Shown here: one piece after another, positions 17,105 through 27,332 of the stretch
Position numbering within the stretch: the stretch's first letter is position 1
Layout of the letters: each line of letters begins with the position of its first letter
Translations under genes and position numbers: made by a program
Notes under the pieces: generated by a model
What the model saw: only the letters and a program-made list of their open reading frames with translations
What the model was told of the DNA's origin: nothing
Databases searched by the model: none
NCBI RefSeq assembly: GCF_014217605.1
Contig: NZ_CP043639.1
Coordinates: forward strand, 953,501 to 1,017,500
DNA: 64,000 bases
Direction: 5' to 3'
DNA from: Sphingomonas sp. NBWT7
GTDB lineage: Bacteria; Pseudomonadota; Alphaproteobacteria; Sphingomonadales; Sphingomonadaceae

Positions 17105-18394
17105 ATGCCCAACGACACCACCGCCCCCTACACCCCCGGCTTCGGCAACCATGTCGCGACCGAAGCAGTACCGGGCGCCCTCCCCATCGGCCGCAACTCG
17201 CCGCAAAAGCCGCCCTTCGGCCTCTACGCGGAGCAGCTCTCCGGCACCGCCTTCACCGCGCCGCGCCACGAAAACCGCCGCTCGTGGCTCTATCGCCTGC
17301 GCCCCTCCGCCGAGCACCCGCCCTTCACCCGCTACGAAGGCGCCCCACGATTTGCGCCGGGCACCGTCAAGGAACCGCTCGCGCCCAATCGCCTGCGCTG
17401 GGATCCCGTCGCCGGTGACACTGGCGTCGACCTGATCGACGGCATGACGACGATGCTCGCCAACCGCGATCCCGCCGATCTCGAAGGCGTCGCGATCCAC
17501 CTCTATGCCGCCGACCGCGACATGGAGAACCGCGTCTTCGTCGACGCGGACGGCGAACTGCTGTTCGTGCCGCAGGAAGGTCGGCTGACGCTGCTCACCG
17601 AGCTTGGCCGCATCGACATCGCACCGGGCCAGATCGCGCTGGTGCCGCGCGGCGTGCGCTTCCGCGCGCTTCTGCCCGATGGCCTGGCGCGCGGCTATGT
17701 GATGGAAAACCACGGCGCGATGTTCCGCCTGCCCGATCTCGGGCCGATCGGCGCAAACGGCCTTGCCAACCCGCGCGATTTCGAAACGCCGACCGCCTGG
17801 TTCGAGGATCGCGACGAGCAGGTCGAGGTGATCCAGAAGTATCTCGGCAACCTGTGGCGTGCCGAGCTTCATCACTCGCCGCTCGATGTGGTCGCCTGGC
17901 ACGGCAATCTCGCGCCGTGGCGCTACGATCTGGCGCATTTCAACACCATCAACACCGTCAGCTTCGACCATCCCGACCCGTCGATCTTCACCGTGCTGAC
18001 TTCGCCGTCGGACGTGCCGGGCCGCGCCAACGCCGATTTCGTGATCTTCCCGCCGCGCTGGATGGTGGCGGAGGACACGTTCCGCCCACCCTGGTTCCAC
18101 CGCAACATCATGTCCGAAGCGATGGGCCTCATCACCGGCGCCTATGACGCCAAGGCGGAAGGGTTCCGCCCCGGCGGACTCTCGCTCCATAATCTGCTGA
18201 GCGGGCACGGGCCGGACAAGGCGACGTGGGACGCCGCTTCCAATGCCGATCTCAAGCCGCACAAGATCGGCGGAACGATGGCGTTCATGCTCGAGAGCTG
18301 CTGGCCCTATCGCCCGACAGCCTTCGCGCTCGAGCACGCCCAGCCCGATTATGACGCCTGCTGGGCAGACTTTCCGAAGGCACGCCTGCCCTGA
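17105..18394 (+). CDS. hmgA: Homogentisate 1,2-dioxygenase
   Basis: Opens the homogentisate ring to 4-maleylacetoacetate. The cupin protein of 429 residues has iron ligands at about His332 and Glu338 in [11 protein letters not shown] and His368 in LSGHGPD, plus the N-terminal [17 protein letters not shown] signature. GAGGTGAGG precedes the ATG at 17105 directly. An in-frame start at 17030 lacks that site and family similarity. Maleylacetoacetate isomerase and fumarylacetoacetase are not in this window. The stop codon lies inside the start region of the Rieske gene. Confidence 0.97.
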   Translation: MPNDTTAPYTPGFGNHVATEAVPGALPIGRNSPQKPPFGLYAEQLSGTAFTAPRHENRRSWLYRLRPSAEHPPFTRYEGAPRFAPGTVKEPLAPNRLRWDPVAGDTGVDLIDGMTTMLANRDPADLEGVAIHLYAADRDMENRVFVDADGELLFVPQEGRLTLLTELGRIDIAPGQIALVPRGVRFRALLPDGLARGYVMENHGAMFRLPDLGPIGANGLANPRDFETPTAWFEDRDEQVEVIQKYLGNLWRAELHHSPLDVVAWHGNLAPWRYDLAHFNTINTVSFDHPDPSIFTVLTSPSDVPGRANADFVIFPPRWMVAEDTFRPPWFHRNIMSEAMGLITGAYDAKAEGFRPGGLSLHNLLSGHGPDKATWDAASNADLKPHKIGGTMAFMLESCWPYRPTAFALEHAQPDYDACWADFPKARLP

Positions 18395-18741
18395 CCGAGC
18401 GGCTCACCGCTACGCCTGCCGGTGTCACGCTCGGCGCGCTCGATCAGATCGCCGACGGTACCGCGCGCGGCTTCGTCCTCGAGATGCGCGCCGGCCGCTT
18501 CCACGGCTTCGTCGTTCGCCGCGGCGACAGCGCCTTCGGCTACGTCGATCGCTGCCCGCACATGGGCCTGCCGCTCGCGCAGAAGCTCGAAGATTACGTT
18601 GCCGGCGATCGCATCGTGTGCAGCTGGCACGGCGCGCTGTTCGATCCGGAGAGCGGCGCGTGCCTCGGCGGGCCGTGCCCCGGCACGCGCTTGACGCCGT
18701 GGCCCGTTCGGGTGGAGGCTGGCACCATCGTCACGGCGTGA
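18391..18741 (+). CDS. Rieske [2Fe-2S] domain protein
   Basis: Small electron-transfer protein with both cluster motifs: CPHMG (Cys-x-His) and CSWHG (Cys-x-x-His), followed by [15 protein letters not shown], as in biphenyl-dioxygenase-type ferredoxins. The Rieske fold should begin at [15 protein letters not shown], but the only ATG in frame, 18484, lies after this strand. No ATG, GTG or TTG exists upstream before the frame closes at 18352. A CTG at 18391, overlapping the hmgA TGA as CTGA, is the best candidate start. Placement after hmgA suggests co-expression; its redox partner is unknown. Confidence 0.75.
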   Translation: MTERLTATPAGVTLGALDQIADGTARGFVLEMRAGRFHGFVVRRGDSAFGYVDRCPHMGLPLAQKLEDYVAGDRIVCSWHGALFDPESGACLGGPCPGTRLTPWPVRVEAGTIVTA

Positions 18742-18751
18742 GGGAGAGGCC

Positions 18752-19630
18752 ATGAAGGCGCGCGCGAACGGCATCGAACTCGAATATGAGAGCTTCGGCG
18801 ATCCCGCCGATCCCACCATCCTGCTCATCATGGGGCTTGGCGCGCAACTCACCCTATGGCCGCTGCCGCTGATCGAGGCGCTTGTCGCGCGCGGCTTTCG
18901 CGTCGTGCGATACGACAATCGCGATGTCGGCCTGTCGACCAAGCTCGACCGCGCCGGCCGTCCGCGCCTCGGGCTGATGATGATGCAGCGGCTGCTGCGC
19001 ATGCAGCCGCGCGTCGCCTACACGCTCGGCGACATGGCCGCCGATGCGATCGGCCTGCTTGACTACCTCAAGGTGCGCCAGGCGCACATAGTCGGCGCCT
19101 CAATGGGCGGGATGATCGCACAGCTCGTGGCGGCGACCTATCCTGATCGCACGCTGTCGCTCACCTCGATCATGTCAACGACGGGCAATCCCGCACTGCC
19201 GCGCGCGACTCGCGAGGCGATGGACGTGCTCATCAACCGGCTGAAGACGACCGATATCGACGCGCTCGTCGCGCACGGCATCCGCGCGGCGCAGGTCACC
19301 GGCAGCCCGGCCTATCCCGTCGCGCCGGATCTCCTTGCGACCCGCATCCGCGAGACGATCGAGCGGTCGACCTATCCCGACGGCTTCGCACGGCAGATGG
19401 CGGCGATCATCGCCGACGGCGACCGCCGTCGGCGGCTGCAGGCGATCAAGGCGCCCACGGTCGTCATCCACGGCGCCGCCGATCCGCTCGTTCCGGTCGA
19501 GGGCGGGCGCGATACCGCGTCGAGCATCCCGGGCGCGCGGCTCGTCGAGCTCCCCGGCATGGGCCACAATTTGCCGGTCGAGCTAGTGCCGCAGATCGTC
19601 GCCGCGATCGAAAGCGTGGCGCGGCCATGA
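18752..19630 (+). CDS. Alpha/beta hydrolase
   Basis: A 292-residue hydrolase with oxyanion strand ILLIMGLGAQ, the nucleophile elbow GASMGG, a candidate acid in HGAADPLVP and the catalytic histidine in GMGHNLP near the end. GGGAGAG precedes the ATG at 18752. The stop overlaps the start of the FrnE-like gene (ATGA). In this setting it could hydrolyse an ester or a C-C bond in aromatic catabolism, but the sequence does not decide the substrate. Confidence 0.88.
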   Translation: MKARANGIELEYESFGDPADPTILLIMGLGAQLTLWPLPLIEALVARGFRVVRYDNRDVGLSTKLDRAGRPRLGLMMMQRLLRMQPRVAYTLGDMAADAIGLLDYLKVRQAHIVGASMGGMIAQLVAATYPDRTLSLTSIMSTTGNPALPRATREAMDVLINRLKTTDIDALVAHGIRAAQVTGSPAYPVAPDLLATRIRETIERSTYPDGFARQMAAIIADGDRRRRLQAIKAPTVVIHGAADPLVPVEGGRDTASSIPGARLVELPGMGHNLPVELVPQIVAAIESVARP

Positions 19631-20286
19631 GCGCCGACGTTCCGCCGTCCCGTCGGTTGCGGATCGACTTCGTCTCCGACGTCGTCTGCCCGTGGTGCCT
19701 GATCGGCCTCGCCAACCTCGAACGTGCGCTCGCCGAGGTGGAGGACGAGGTCGACGTCGATCTCGTCTTTCACCCGCTGCAACTGAATCCCGGCCTGCCG
19801 CCCGAGGGAGAGGCGGCCGCGGACAATATGGCGCGCAAGTACGGCATCACGCCTGACGAGGCGCGCTCGCGCGGCGGCGCGGTGCGCGCCGCTGCGGAGG
19901 AAGCCGGCGTGTCCTTAGCCGGCCGCCCCGACCGGCTCTACGACACGTTCGACGCACACCGCCTGCTCCACTGGGCCAGCGCGAAAGGCCAGCAGCGCGC
20001 GCTCAAGCACGCGCTGCTCGCCGCGCATTTCACGCACGGCCGCAACGTCTCCGATCACGCCGTCCTCGCCGACACCGCGGCAGAGGCGGGGCTAGATCGT
20101 AACGAGGCGGTCGAGGTCCTTGTTAAGGGTCGCTACGCCACCGCGGTCCATGACGACGAGATCGCGTGGCGTGCCGAAGGAATCACCGCGGTTCCCACGA
20201 TGGTGATCGATCGCGAGTTCGTGATCAGCGGCGCGCAGGCACCCGAGCGGATCGCGCGCGCGCTGCGCAAGCTCGCCGCGCGCTAG
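19627..20286 (+). CDS. DsbA-family FrnE-like oxidoreductase
   Basis: A 219-residue thioredoxin-fold protein with N-terminal CPWC (DFVSDVVCPWCLIG), a long helical insert, and cis-Pro segment TAVPTMVID, all typical of FrnE/2-hydroxychromene isomerase-like DsbA proteins. No signal peptide, so it is cytoplasmic. It is ATGA-coupled to the hydrolase. The TAG stop overlaps the TAG of the opposite GST gene in CTAG at 20283-20286. Confidence 0.9.
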   Translation: MSADVPPSRRLRIDFVSDVVCPWCLIGLANLERALAEVEDEVDVDLVFHPLQLNPGLPPEGEAAADNMARKYGITPDEARSRGGAVRAAAEEAGVSLAGRPDRLYDTFDAHRLLHWASAKGQQRALKHALLAAHFTHGRNVSDHAVLADTAAEAGLDRNEAVEVLVKGRYATAVHDDEIAWRAEGITAVPTMVIDREFVISGAQAPERIARALRKLAAR

Positions 20287-20912
20287 ACCGCCAGCTCGCC
20301 CTTCTGCGCCGCCTTGGCGCGCGCGAAGCCGTCGCGCGCCTTCAGCCGCTCCCAATAGGCCGCGGTCGCCGGCGGAAAACCGTTGTCTATCTTGAGGCTC
20401 TTGGCGAGCAGCAGCGCGTAGCCGATCGAGATATCGGCCATGGTGAAGCGATCGCCGACCAGCCAGTCGCGCCCGTCGAGCGCGCGCTCGACGTGGCGGA
20501 GCCGCGAGTGGAACCACTGCGCGTAGTCGTCCGCGGCCTGTGGCAGGCGTCGCTCGGGCGGCTCGAGCATGCGGTAGCGCAGCACCAGGGTCTGCGGGAA
20601 GGTCAGCGTCGCCTCGCCGAAATGCAGCCAATTGAGCCACGCGCCGTAATCTGCGTCGTCCGACGCGACGGCGAGGTCGCTCGGCCCGTGCCGCACTGCC
20701 AGATATTCGAGCATCGCCGCCGATTCGCTCATCCGCGTCGCACCGTCGACCAGCAGGGGGATCGTGCCGAGCGGATTGACGTCGAGGTACGCCGGCTCCC
20801 GCACGCGCGGTGGAAAGGGCAAAAGATGCAGCCCGTACGGTAGCCGCATCTCCTCCAGCGCCCACAAAGGGCGGAACGATCGCGCATCGGCGCAGTGGTA
20901 AAGCTCGATCAT
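20283..20912 (-). CDS. Glutathione S-transferase family protein
   Basis: Two-domain GST of 209 residues: an N-terminal thioredoxin-like domain (IELYHCADARSF, then NPLGTIPLL and ESAAMLEYL, the glutathione gamma-glutamyl site), and a helical C-terminal domain with DRFTMADISIGY. The SSCSxRVR motif of maleylacetoacetate isomerase is absent, so despite the nearby homogentisate genes it is probably not MaiA. The ATG at 20912 lies 11 nt after the stop of the carboxylase gene. Confidence 0.9.
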   Translation of the reverse strand: MIELYHCADARSFRPLWALEEMRLPYGLHLLPFPPRVREPAYLDVNPLGTIPLLVDGATRMSESAAMLEYLAVRHGPSDLAVASDDADYGAWLNWLHFGEATLTFPQTLVLRYRMLEPPERRLPQAADDYAQWFHSRLRHVERALDGRDWLVGDRFTMADISIGYALLLAKSLKIDNGFPPATAAYWERLKARDGFARAKAAQKGELAV

Positions 20913-20923
20913 CGTCCGCAATC

Positions 20924-23900
20924 CTACCAGGTATCGATGTAACGGCCCGATCGCCGCACAGGGGTCGAGGCGAGGCCGCGCAGAAGCCAGGTGCGCGTGT
21001 CGGCGGGATCGATCACCGCGTCGATCTCGAGATACTGAGCAACCGAGACGGCCTTGCCGCGCGCGTAAGAGCTCGCCACCAGCTCGCGATAGCGTTCGTC
21101 GCGCGCCGCCGGATCGTTGATCGCCTCCAATTCCTTGCGGTATCCCAGTCGCACCGCGCCCTCGAGCCCCATGCCGCCGAACTCCCCCGTCGGCCATGCC
21201 ACCGTGAACGGTCCGGCGTGAAGCGATCCCCCCGCCATTGCCTGCGCGCCGAGCCCATAGGCCTTGCGCAGAACGACGGTGAAGACCGGCACACCCAGCG
21301 CCGCACCGACGATGAACATGCGCGATGCACGGCGGATCGGCGCGCTCTTCTCCGCCTCCGGCCCCACCATGAAGCCGGGCGTATCGCACAGCGACACTAT
21401 CGGCACGCCGAACGCGTCGCACAGCTGGAAGAAGCGCGCCGCCTTGTCCGCCCCCTCGGCGTCGACCGCGCCCGAGAGGTAGCGGCAGTCGTTGGCGATC
21501 ACGCCGACCGCACGCCCGTCGAGGCGTGCCAGCCCGGTGATCATCCCCCTGGCATAGCCGCCGCGCAGTTCGACGAAGCTTCCCGTATCGACCAATCCGT
21601 CGATGGCGCGGCGCACGTCGAACACGCGCAGCCGATCCTCGGGGACGACGTGGCGCAGCAAGCGCTGGTCGGGCGCGCTGCCGCCGTGCACCCGCCCCTG
21701 GAAGAACGACAGCAGCCGCCGCGCGAGATCGGTCGCTTCCGCCTCGTCCACGGCGAGCACGTCGATCGCACCGCTCGCCCAATGCACGTCGACCGGCCCC
21801 ACTTCCTTCGGCGAATAGACGCCGAGCCCGCCACCCTCGATCATCGCCGGCCCGCCGACGCCGATATGCGCGTCGCGCGTCGCGATGGTGATGTCGCAGC
21901 TGCCGAACAGCACCGCATTGCCGGCGAAGGCATAGCCCGACGTGATGCCGATCCGCGGCGCGACGCCCGACAGCGCGGCGAAGCTCTTGAACGTCGGCAC
22001 GTCGAGCCCGGTCGCGCCGACCGAATCGACGTCGCCCGGCCGCCCGCCCCCGCCCTCGGTGTAGAAGACGATCGGCAGCTTGAGGTCACCCGCGATGCCG
22101 AGCAGGCGATCGGTCTTGCGGTGATTGTTGTGCCCCTGCGTGCCCGCCAGAACCGTATAGTCATAGGCGAGGCCAAGGCACTTGGCCGCCTCCTCGCCGT
22201 GGTCGGCGGCGTTGACGGTGCCGATCCCGCCGATCATCCCGTCGGCAGGCGTGTTGCGCATCAGATCGTCGAGGCTGCGGCGCCGGCGCTGCGCCGCGAT
22301 TGTCAGCGCGCCGTATTCGATGAAGCTACCGTCATCGAACAGGTCGGCGATATTCTCGCGCGCGGTGCGCTGCCCCGTCTTGCGGCGCCGCTCGACCGAA
22401 GCCGGCCGATGCTCGTCCAGCCCGAGCGCGTGTCGCTCGCGCACCTCGGCAAGATCGGCGCGGATCAGGTCGGGATCGATCGACGCCGCGGCTCGCACTT
22501 CACCGCCGTCGTCGTCTGCCGCGTCGAAGTGAAGGAACGGCGCGCCCTCGTCGATCACCTGCCCCGCCGCCGCCGCGATCGCGCGGACCACCCCGCCGCG
22601 TTGCGCGACGACCGCGTGCTGCATCTTCAGCGCCTCGATCGTGCCCACCTCGGCGCCCGCGGTGATGCGCTCGCCGACCGCCGCGGTGATCTGTACGACG
22701 ACGCCCGCCAGCGGCGCCGCGATCGCCTCCGCGTCCGCCGGCATGCTCTCGGCGGATACTGGCGGCGCCAGGGCGGCGATATTCTCGTCGAACCATCGCG
22801 TGTTGACCGCGCCCGTTGCCACCTCCGCGCGATCGAGAAGCGTCGCGAGCAGCGGCAGGTTCGTCGCCATCCCGGCGATGCGATATTCCGCCACCGCGCG
22901 CCGTACGCGCGCGACCGTCGTCGCCCAATCGGGCCCGTGCACGATCAGCTTGGCAACCATCGGGTCGAAGCGCGGGTTCGCCCTGGTCCCGATCGCGATC
23001 GCGCCGTCGATCCGTATTCCCGGTCCGCCCGGCGGATCGAGCCGCGAAACCGCTCCGCCCGCCGCGCGCGATATGCCGTCGGGCCCGATCGTTTCGGCGT
23101 TGACGCGTAGTTGAACCGCCACACCGCGCGCAGCGGCGGGGACCGTCGGCAGCGGCTCGCCCATCGCCAGCCGCAGCTGTAGCGCGACGAGATCGATCCC
23201 AAACACTTCCTCAGTGACGGTATGTTCGACCTGAAGGCGCGGATTGACCTCGAGAAACGCGAAGGCCTCCGCGTCGTCCGCGGCGCGCGTGCGATCGACC
23301 AGGAATTCCGCGGTCGCGAGACCGACGTAGCCGGTGCCGTCGAGCAGCCGCAGCGCCGCCCCCTCGATCCGCGTGCGCAGCGCATCGTCCAGGCTGTGCG
23401 CCGGAGCGATCTCGATCACTTTCTGGTGCCGCCGCTGCACCGTGCAGTCGCGCGTGCCGAATGCCGCAACCCGCCCCGCCGCATCGCCCGCCAGCTGCAC
23501 CTCGATATGCTTGGCATCGGCAATGTAGCGCTCGACGATCACACCGTCCGATCCGAACGCCGCCAGCGCCTCAGCGCCCGCCGCCGCGATCTGCGCGGGC
23601 AGCGTCGCGCGATCGGTCACCACGCGGATGCCGCGGCCGCCGCCCCCCGCCACCGCCTTGACGATGACCGGCCCGTCCGCCGCGTCGCCCTCGGCTAGCA
23701 CCGGTACCCCGGCCCCGGCCGCGTGCCGCTTCGCCGCCGCCTTGTCGCCGAACAGCGCCAGCAGGCGCGCGCCGGGCCCGACGAACGTCAGCCCGGCCGC
23801 CGCACATGCCGCGGCGAAATCAGCATTCTCGCTCAAGAAGCCGTAGCCGGGGTGAATCGCATCGCACCCCGCCTCACGCGCCGCCGCGACGACGGCCGCG

Positions 23901-24082
23901 ATGTCGAGGTACGCCGCCGGCCCGTCCCCCGCCAAGGCGATCGCGCGATCGGCGGCAGCGACGTGCAGCGCGTCGGCATCGTCGGCGGAATGGATCGCGA
24001 CGGTCTCGATGCCCAGTGCGGCGGCGGTGCGCGCGATGCGGATCGCGATCTCGCCGCGGTTGGCGATCAACAGGCTTCGGAT
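20924..24082 (-). CDS. Single-chain acyl-CoA carboxylase (biotin carboxylase, biotinyl and carboxyltransferase domains fused)
   Basis: One polypeptide of about 1052 residues carries, in order, a biotin carboxylase domain ([14 protein letters not shown] at the N-terminus, ATP-grasp loop [25 protein letters not shown]), a biotinyl domain with biotin-site EALKM, and a carboxyltransferase domain with both halves. This is the architecture of single-chain long-chain or promiscuous acyl-CoA carboxylases. Most bacteria use separate subunits. No ATG/GTG/TTG lies at the expected N-terminus: AGGAGAGG is followed 4 nt later by an ATC at 24082. Substrate (acetyl-, propionyl- or longer acyl-CoA) is not decided. 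It diverges from dctA across 109 nt. Confidence 0.9.
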   Translation of the reverse strand: MRSLLIANRGEIAIRIARTAAALGIETVAIHSADDADALHVAAADRAIALAGDGPAAYLDIAAVVAAAREAGCDAIHPGYGFLSENADFAAACAAAGLTFVGPGARLLALFGDKAAAKRHAAGAGVPVLAEGDAADGPVIVKAVAGGGGRGIRVVTDRATLPAQIAAAGAEALAAFGSDGVIVERYIADAKHIEVQLAGDAAGRVAAFGTRDCTVQRRHQKVIEIAPAHSLDDALRTRIEGAALRLLDGTGYVGLATAEFLVDRTRAADDAEAFAFLEVNPRLQVEHTVTEEVFGIDLVALQLRLAMGEPLPTVPAAARGVAVQLRVNAETIGPDGISRAAGGAVSRLDPPGGPGIRIDGAIAIGTRANPRFDPMVAKLIVHGPDWATTVARVRRAVAEYRIAGMATNLPLLATLLDRAEVATGAVNTRWFDENIAALAPPVSAESMPADAEAIAAPLAGVVVQITAAVGERITAGAEVGTIEALKMQHAVVAQRGGVVRAIAAAAGQVIDEGAPFLHFDAADDDGGEVRAAASIDPDLIRADLAEVRERHALGLDEHRPASVERRRKTGQRTARENIADLFDDGSFIEYGALTIAAQRRRRSLDDLMRNTPADGMIGGIGTVNAADHGEEAAKCLGLAYDYTVLAGTQGHNNHRKTDRLLGIAGDLKLPIVFYTEGGGGRPGDVDSVGATGLDVPTFKSFAALSGVAPRIGITSGYAFAGNAVLFGSCDITIATRDAHIGVGGPAMIEGGGLGVYSPKEVGPVDVHWASGAIDVLAVDEAEATDLARRLLSFFQGRVHGGSAPDQRLLRHVVPEDRLRVFDVRRAIDGLVDTGSFVELRGGYARGMITGLARLDGRAVGVIANDCRYLSGAVDAEGADKAARFFQLCDAFGVPIVSLCDTPGFMVGPEAEKSAPIRRASRMFIVGAALGVPVFTVVLRKAYGLGAQAMAGGSLHAGPFTVAWPTGEFGGMGLEGAVRLGYRKELEAINDPAARDERYRELVASSYARGKAVSVAQYLEIDAVIDPADTRTWLLRGLASTPVRRSGRYIDTW

Positions 24083-24191
24083 GGCCCCTCTCCTTTCATC
24101 GTCCTTTCGAGCCGATCGCCCCTTTGCATCAACTCTTTTTTGCTGGCACGCCGTCGCGCAGCCGAGCCGACGGCAGGGGGATCGACGAGAC

Positions 24192-25517
24192 ATGCAATTC
24201 GAAACCGCGGCCACCCCGCGCACGCCGATCGCGTGGTATCGGCAGCTCTACGTCCAGGTACTGATCGCAATCGCGCTCGGCGTTGCGATCGGCCACATCT
24301 ACCCCGATGCCGGCGCCGCGCTGAAGCCGCTCGGCGATGGCTTTATCAAGCTCGTCAAGATGATCATCGCGCCGGTCATCTTCCTCACCATCGTCACCGG
24401 CATCGCCGGGATGCGCGATCTCGCGCGCGTCGGGCGCGTCGCCGCCAAGGCATTCGGCTATTTCCTGTTCTTCTCGACGCTCGCGCTGATCGTCGGACTG
24501 ATCGTCGCCAACGTCGTGCAGCCCGGCGCCGGGCTCGACATCGATCCAGCAACGCTCGATGCCGGCGCCGTATCGGGCTATGCCGCCAAGGCGCATGAAA
24601 CGACGCTGACCGGCTTCCTGCTGTCGGTCATCCCGGACACGTTCGTCTCCGCGCTCACCGCCGGCAACATCCTCCAGGTGCTGTTCGTCGCGATCCTGTT
24701 CGGCATCGCGCTCGCCTCGATTGGCGATCGGGGAGACCGCATCGTATCGGTGCTCGAGGATATTTCGATCGCAGTGTTCAAGCTTGTTTCGATCCTGATG
24801 CGCGCGGCGCCGATCGGGGCGTTCGGCGCGATGGCGTTCACCATCGCCACCTATGGCGTCGGCACGCTCGCCAACCTTGCCGGGCTCGTCGCGACCTTCT
24901 ATCTCACCTCGTTGCTGTTCGTTCTGCTCGTACTTGGAACGGTCGCGTGGATGTGCGGCTTCTCGATCCTGCGCCTCATCGTCTATCTCAAGGCCGAGCT
25001 GCTGCTCGTCCTCGGCACATCGTCGTCCGAAGCGGCACTGCCGGCGCTGATCGAGAAGATGCAGCGTGCCGGCGCGCCGAAGTCTATCGTCGGGCTCGTC
25101 GTCCCGGCGGGCTATTCATTCAATCTCGACGGCACCAACATTTACATGACACTCGCCGCCCTGTTCATCGCGCAAGCCACCAACACCGATCTGTCGCTCG
25201 GCGAGCAGCTGCTGCTCCTTGTCGTCGCGATGCTCTCGTCCAAGGGGGCGGCGGGTGTCACCGGCGCGGGCTTCATCACGCTCGCCGCGACGCTGTCGAT
25301 CGTGCCGACTGTCCCCGTCGCCGGCATGGCGCTGATCCTCGGCGTCGATCGCTTCATGTCCGAATGCCGCAGCCTCACCAATTTCGTCGGCAACGCCGTC
25401 GCAACGCTCGTCGTCGCGCGCTGGGAGGGCGAGCTCGACCGCGCGCAGCTTGACGCCGCGCTCGCCGGGCGGCTGCCGCCGATCGAGAATTTGCCCGATG
25501 GCGAGGTCGCACCATGA
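24192..25517 (+). CDS. dctA: C4-dicarboxylate:cation symporter DctA
   Basis: Inner-membrane DAACS symporter for succinate, fumarate and malate. The 441-residue protein has about eight membrane segments, the serine-rich re-entrant loop SSSEAALP, and the conserved [10 protein letters not shown] and [18 protein letters not shown] stretches that bind substrate and sodium or protons. The ATG at 24192 follows GGGGG by about 11 nt. It is ATGA-coupled to the MHS transporter and diverges from the carboxylase gene. Confidence 0.94.
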   Translation: MQFETAATPRTPIAWYRQLYVQVLIAIALGVAIGHIYPDAGAALKPLGDGFIKLVKMIIAPVIFLTIVTGIAGMRDLARVGRVAAKAFGYFLFFSTLALIVGLIVANVVQPGAGLDIDPATLDAGAVSGYAAKAHETTLTGFLLSVIPDTFVSALTAGNILQVLFVAILFGIALASIGDRGDRIVSVLEDISIAVFKLVSILMRAAPIGAFGAMAFTIATYGVGTLANLAGLVATFYLTSLLFVLLVLGTVAWMCGFSILRLIVYLKAELLLVLGTSSSEAALPALIEKMQRAGAPKSIVGLVVPAGYSFNLDGTNIYMTLAALFIAQATNTDLSLGEQLLLLVVAMLSSKGAAGVTGAGFITLAATLSIVPTVPVAGMALILGVDRFMSECRSLTNFVGNAVATLVVARWEGELDRAQLDAALAGRLPPIENLPDGEVAP

Positions 25518-26773
25518 ACCCGCGGCTCAAGTCGATCGTCGGCGGATCGACCGGCAATCTCGTCGAATGGTACGATTGGTACGCCTATTCCGCCTTCACG
25601 CTGTATTTCGCGCCGCATTTCTTCCCCGCCGGCGATCGCACCGCGCAACTGCTCAGCGCCGCCGCGGTCTTCGCGGTCGGCTTCGTCATGCGGCCGATCG
25701 GGGCGTGGATCATGGGCATTTACGCCGACCGCCGGGGCCGCAAGGCGGGGCTGACGCTGTCGGTGACGCTGATGTGCGCGGGCTCGTTCCTCATCGCGGT
25801 CACGCCGGGGTACGAGACGATCGGCGTCCTCGCCCCCGCGTTGCTCGTCGTCGCGCGGCTGATGCAGGGGCTGTCGGTCGGCGGTGAGTACGGCGCGAGC
25901 GCGACGTATCTGTCCGAGATGGCGGGCAGGCAGCACCGCGGTTTCTTCTCGAGCTTCCAGTACGTCACGCTGATCGCGGGGCAGCTCGTCGCGCTGCTTG
26001 TCCTGCTATTGCTGCAATCGACGATGAGCGAGGCCGCGCTAGACGCCTGGGGCTGGCGCATCCCCTTCGCGATCGGCGGCGTGCTCGCGATCGTCGTGTT
26101 CCGCATCCGCCGCGGGCTCGCCGAAACGGAGAGCTTCAAGCGCGCCGAAGGGCCCAAGTCGGGGTTCTGGACGCTGGTGACGCAGCACCCGCGCGAGACG
26201 GCGACCGTCATGCTGCTCACCGCCGGCGGCACGCTCGCATTCTATGCATACTCGATCTACATGCAGAAGTTCCTGGTCAACACCAGCGGCTTCGATCGCG
26301 CGGTGGCAAGCCGGATCAACGCCGCGACGCTGTTCGTCTTCATGTGCCTCCAGCCGCTCGCCGGCGCGCTCAGCGATCGCATCGGGCGCAAGCCGCTGAT
26401 GGTCGGCTTCGGCATCCTCGGCTGCCTCGCGACCTATCCGATCTTCGCCGCGCTGGAGACGGTGAGGAGCCCGCTCGTCGCCGGCCTGCTCGTGATGGCG
26501 GCGCTGGTGATCGTCACCGGTTACACGTCGATCAACGCGGTGGTGAAGGCGGAGCTGTTCCCCGCCAACATCCGCGCGCTCGGCGTCGCGCTGCCCTACG
26601 CGCTCGCCAACACGCTGTTTGGCGGCACCGCCGAATATGTCGCGCTGCGCTTCAAGAACGCGGGTTGGGAGCGCGGCTTCTACTGGTACGTCACAGCGAT
26701 GATCGGCGTGTCGCTCGTCGTCTATCTGCGCATGCGCGACACGCGCGCGACCAGCCGCATCAACGAGGATTAA
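25514..26773 (+). CDS. MHS-family MFS transporter (alpha-ketoglutarate permease-like)
   Basis: A 419-residue metabolite:proton symporter. The N-terminal [15 protein letters not shown], the loop [13 protein letters not shown] and the second-half [13 protein letters not shown] are the MHS signatures found in KgtP, ProP and ShiA. Twelve hydrophobic segments are evident. The start overlaps the dctA stop (ATGA). Pairing with dctA suggests uptake of dicarboxylic or tricarboxylic intermediates; the actual substrate is not shown by sequence. Confidence 0.9.
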   Translation: MNPRLKSIVGGSTGNLVEWYDWYAYSAFTLYFAPHFFPAGDRTAQLLSAAAVFAVGFVMRPIGAWIMGIYADRRGRKAGLTLSVTLMCAGSFLIAVTPGYETIGVLAPALLVVARLMQGLSVGGEYGASATYLSEMAGRQHRGFFSSFQYVTLIAGQLVALLVLLLLQSTMSEAALDAWGWRIPFAIGGVLAIVVFRIRRGLAETESFKRAEGPKSGFWTLVTQHPRETATVMLLTAGGTLAFYAYSIYMQKFLVNTSGFDRAVASRINAATLFVFMCLQPLAGALSDRIGRKPLMVGFGILGCLATYPIFAALETVRSPLVAGLLVMAALVIVTGYTSINAVVKAELFPANIRALGVALPYALANTLFGGTAEYVALRFKNAGWERGFYWYVTAMIGVSLVVYLRMRDTRATSRINED

Positions 26774-26785
26774 CGGCCGACAGAC

Positions 26786-27325
26786 TTACGGCCGCGGCGC
26801 CAGCGCCGGCACGCCGCGCGCCGCCTCGTGCGGCTCGATCCCCGGCCGCGCACCCGCCGCCAGCGTCTCGTCGCCGCGCGCCACCCGAGCCGCGCGCTGG
26901 ATTGCCTCCACCAGTCGCGGATAGACGCCGCAGCGGCAAAGGTTGGTGATCGACTGGCGGATCTTCGCCTCCGAAGGATCGCGATCGTTCTTGATCAGCA
27001 CCGCCGCCGCCATGACGATTCCGGGGATGCAATAGCCGCACTGAACGACATTCTCCGCCAGCATCGCGAGCTGCACCGGATGTGCCCGGTCGCGCGACAG
27101 CCCCTCGATCGTCGTCACGAAGCTGCCCTCGACCGACGCGATCGTCACCTGGCACGAACGCACCGCACGCCCGTCGACGTCGACGGTACACGCCCCGCAC
27201 GCGCCCGTGCCGCAGCCGTATTTCGCGCCGGTCAGGTTCGACGCGTCGCGCAGCGCCCACAGCAGCGGGGTGGCGGGGTCGAGGCGATATTCGATCGCCT
27301 CGTTGTTCACCGTCAGCTTCGTCAT
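26786..27325 (-). CDS. (2Fe-2S)-binding subunit of a molybdopterin hydroxylase (IorA/CoxS-like), orphan
   Basis: A 179-residue electron-transfer subunit with both clusters: plant-type GCGTGACGACTV and the C-terminal CGYC...CRC motif. Such subunits normally pair with a large molybdopterin subunit (IorB, CoxL), but none is next to it: the gene is followed by a convergent transporter and preceded by an unrelated CoA-transferase-family gene 7 nt away. Either the partner is elsewhere or this is a remnant. The C-terminal tail (about 40 residues, Pro/Ala/Arg-rich) is longer than usual. Confidence 0.9.
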   Translation of the reverse strand: MTKLTVNNEAIEYRLDPATPLLWALRDASNLTGAKYGCGTGACGACTVDVDGRAVRSCQVTIASVEGSFVTTIEGLSRDRAHPVQLAMLAENVVQCGYCIPGIVMAAAVLIKNDRDPSEAKIRQSITNLCRCGVYPRLVEAIQRAARVARGDETLAAGARPGIEPHEAARGVPALAPRP

Positions 27326-27332
27326 CTAGCGC

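Noticed and set aside
16919..18337. Long minus-strand open frame opposite hmgA
   Set aside because: Rich in Arg, Gly and Val with no motifs; it mirrors hmgA codons, which are strongly supported by iron ligands and a Shine-Dalgarno.
20283..20912. GST considered as maleylacetoacetate isomerase (completing the homogentisate pathway)
   Set aside because: SSCSxRVR motif absent; generic GST sequence.
26786..27325. IorA-like gene considered as part of an operon with the racemase upstream
   Set aside because: No large molybdopterin subunit and unrelated chemistry; reported as an orphan instead.
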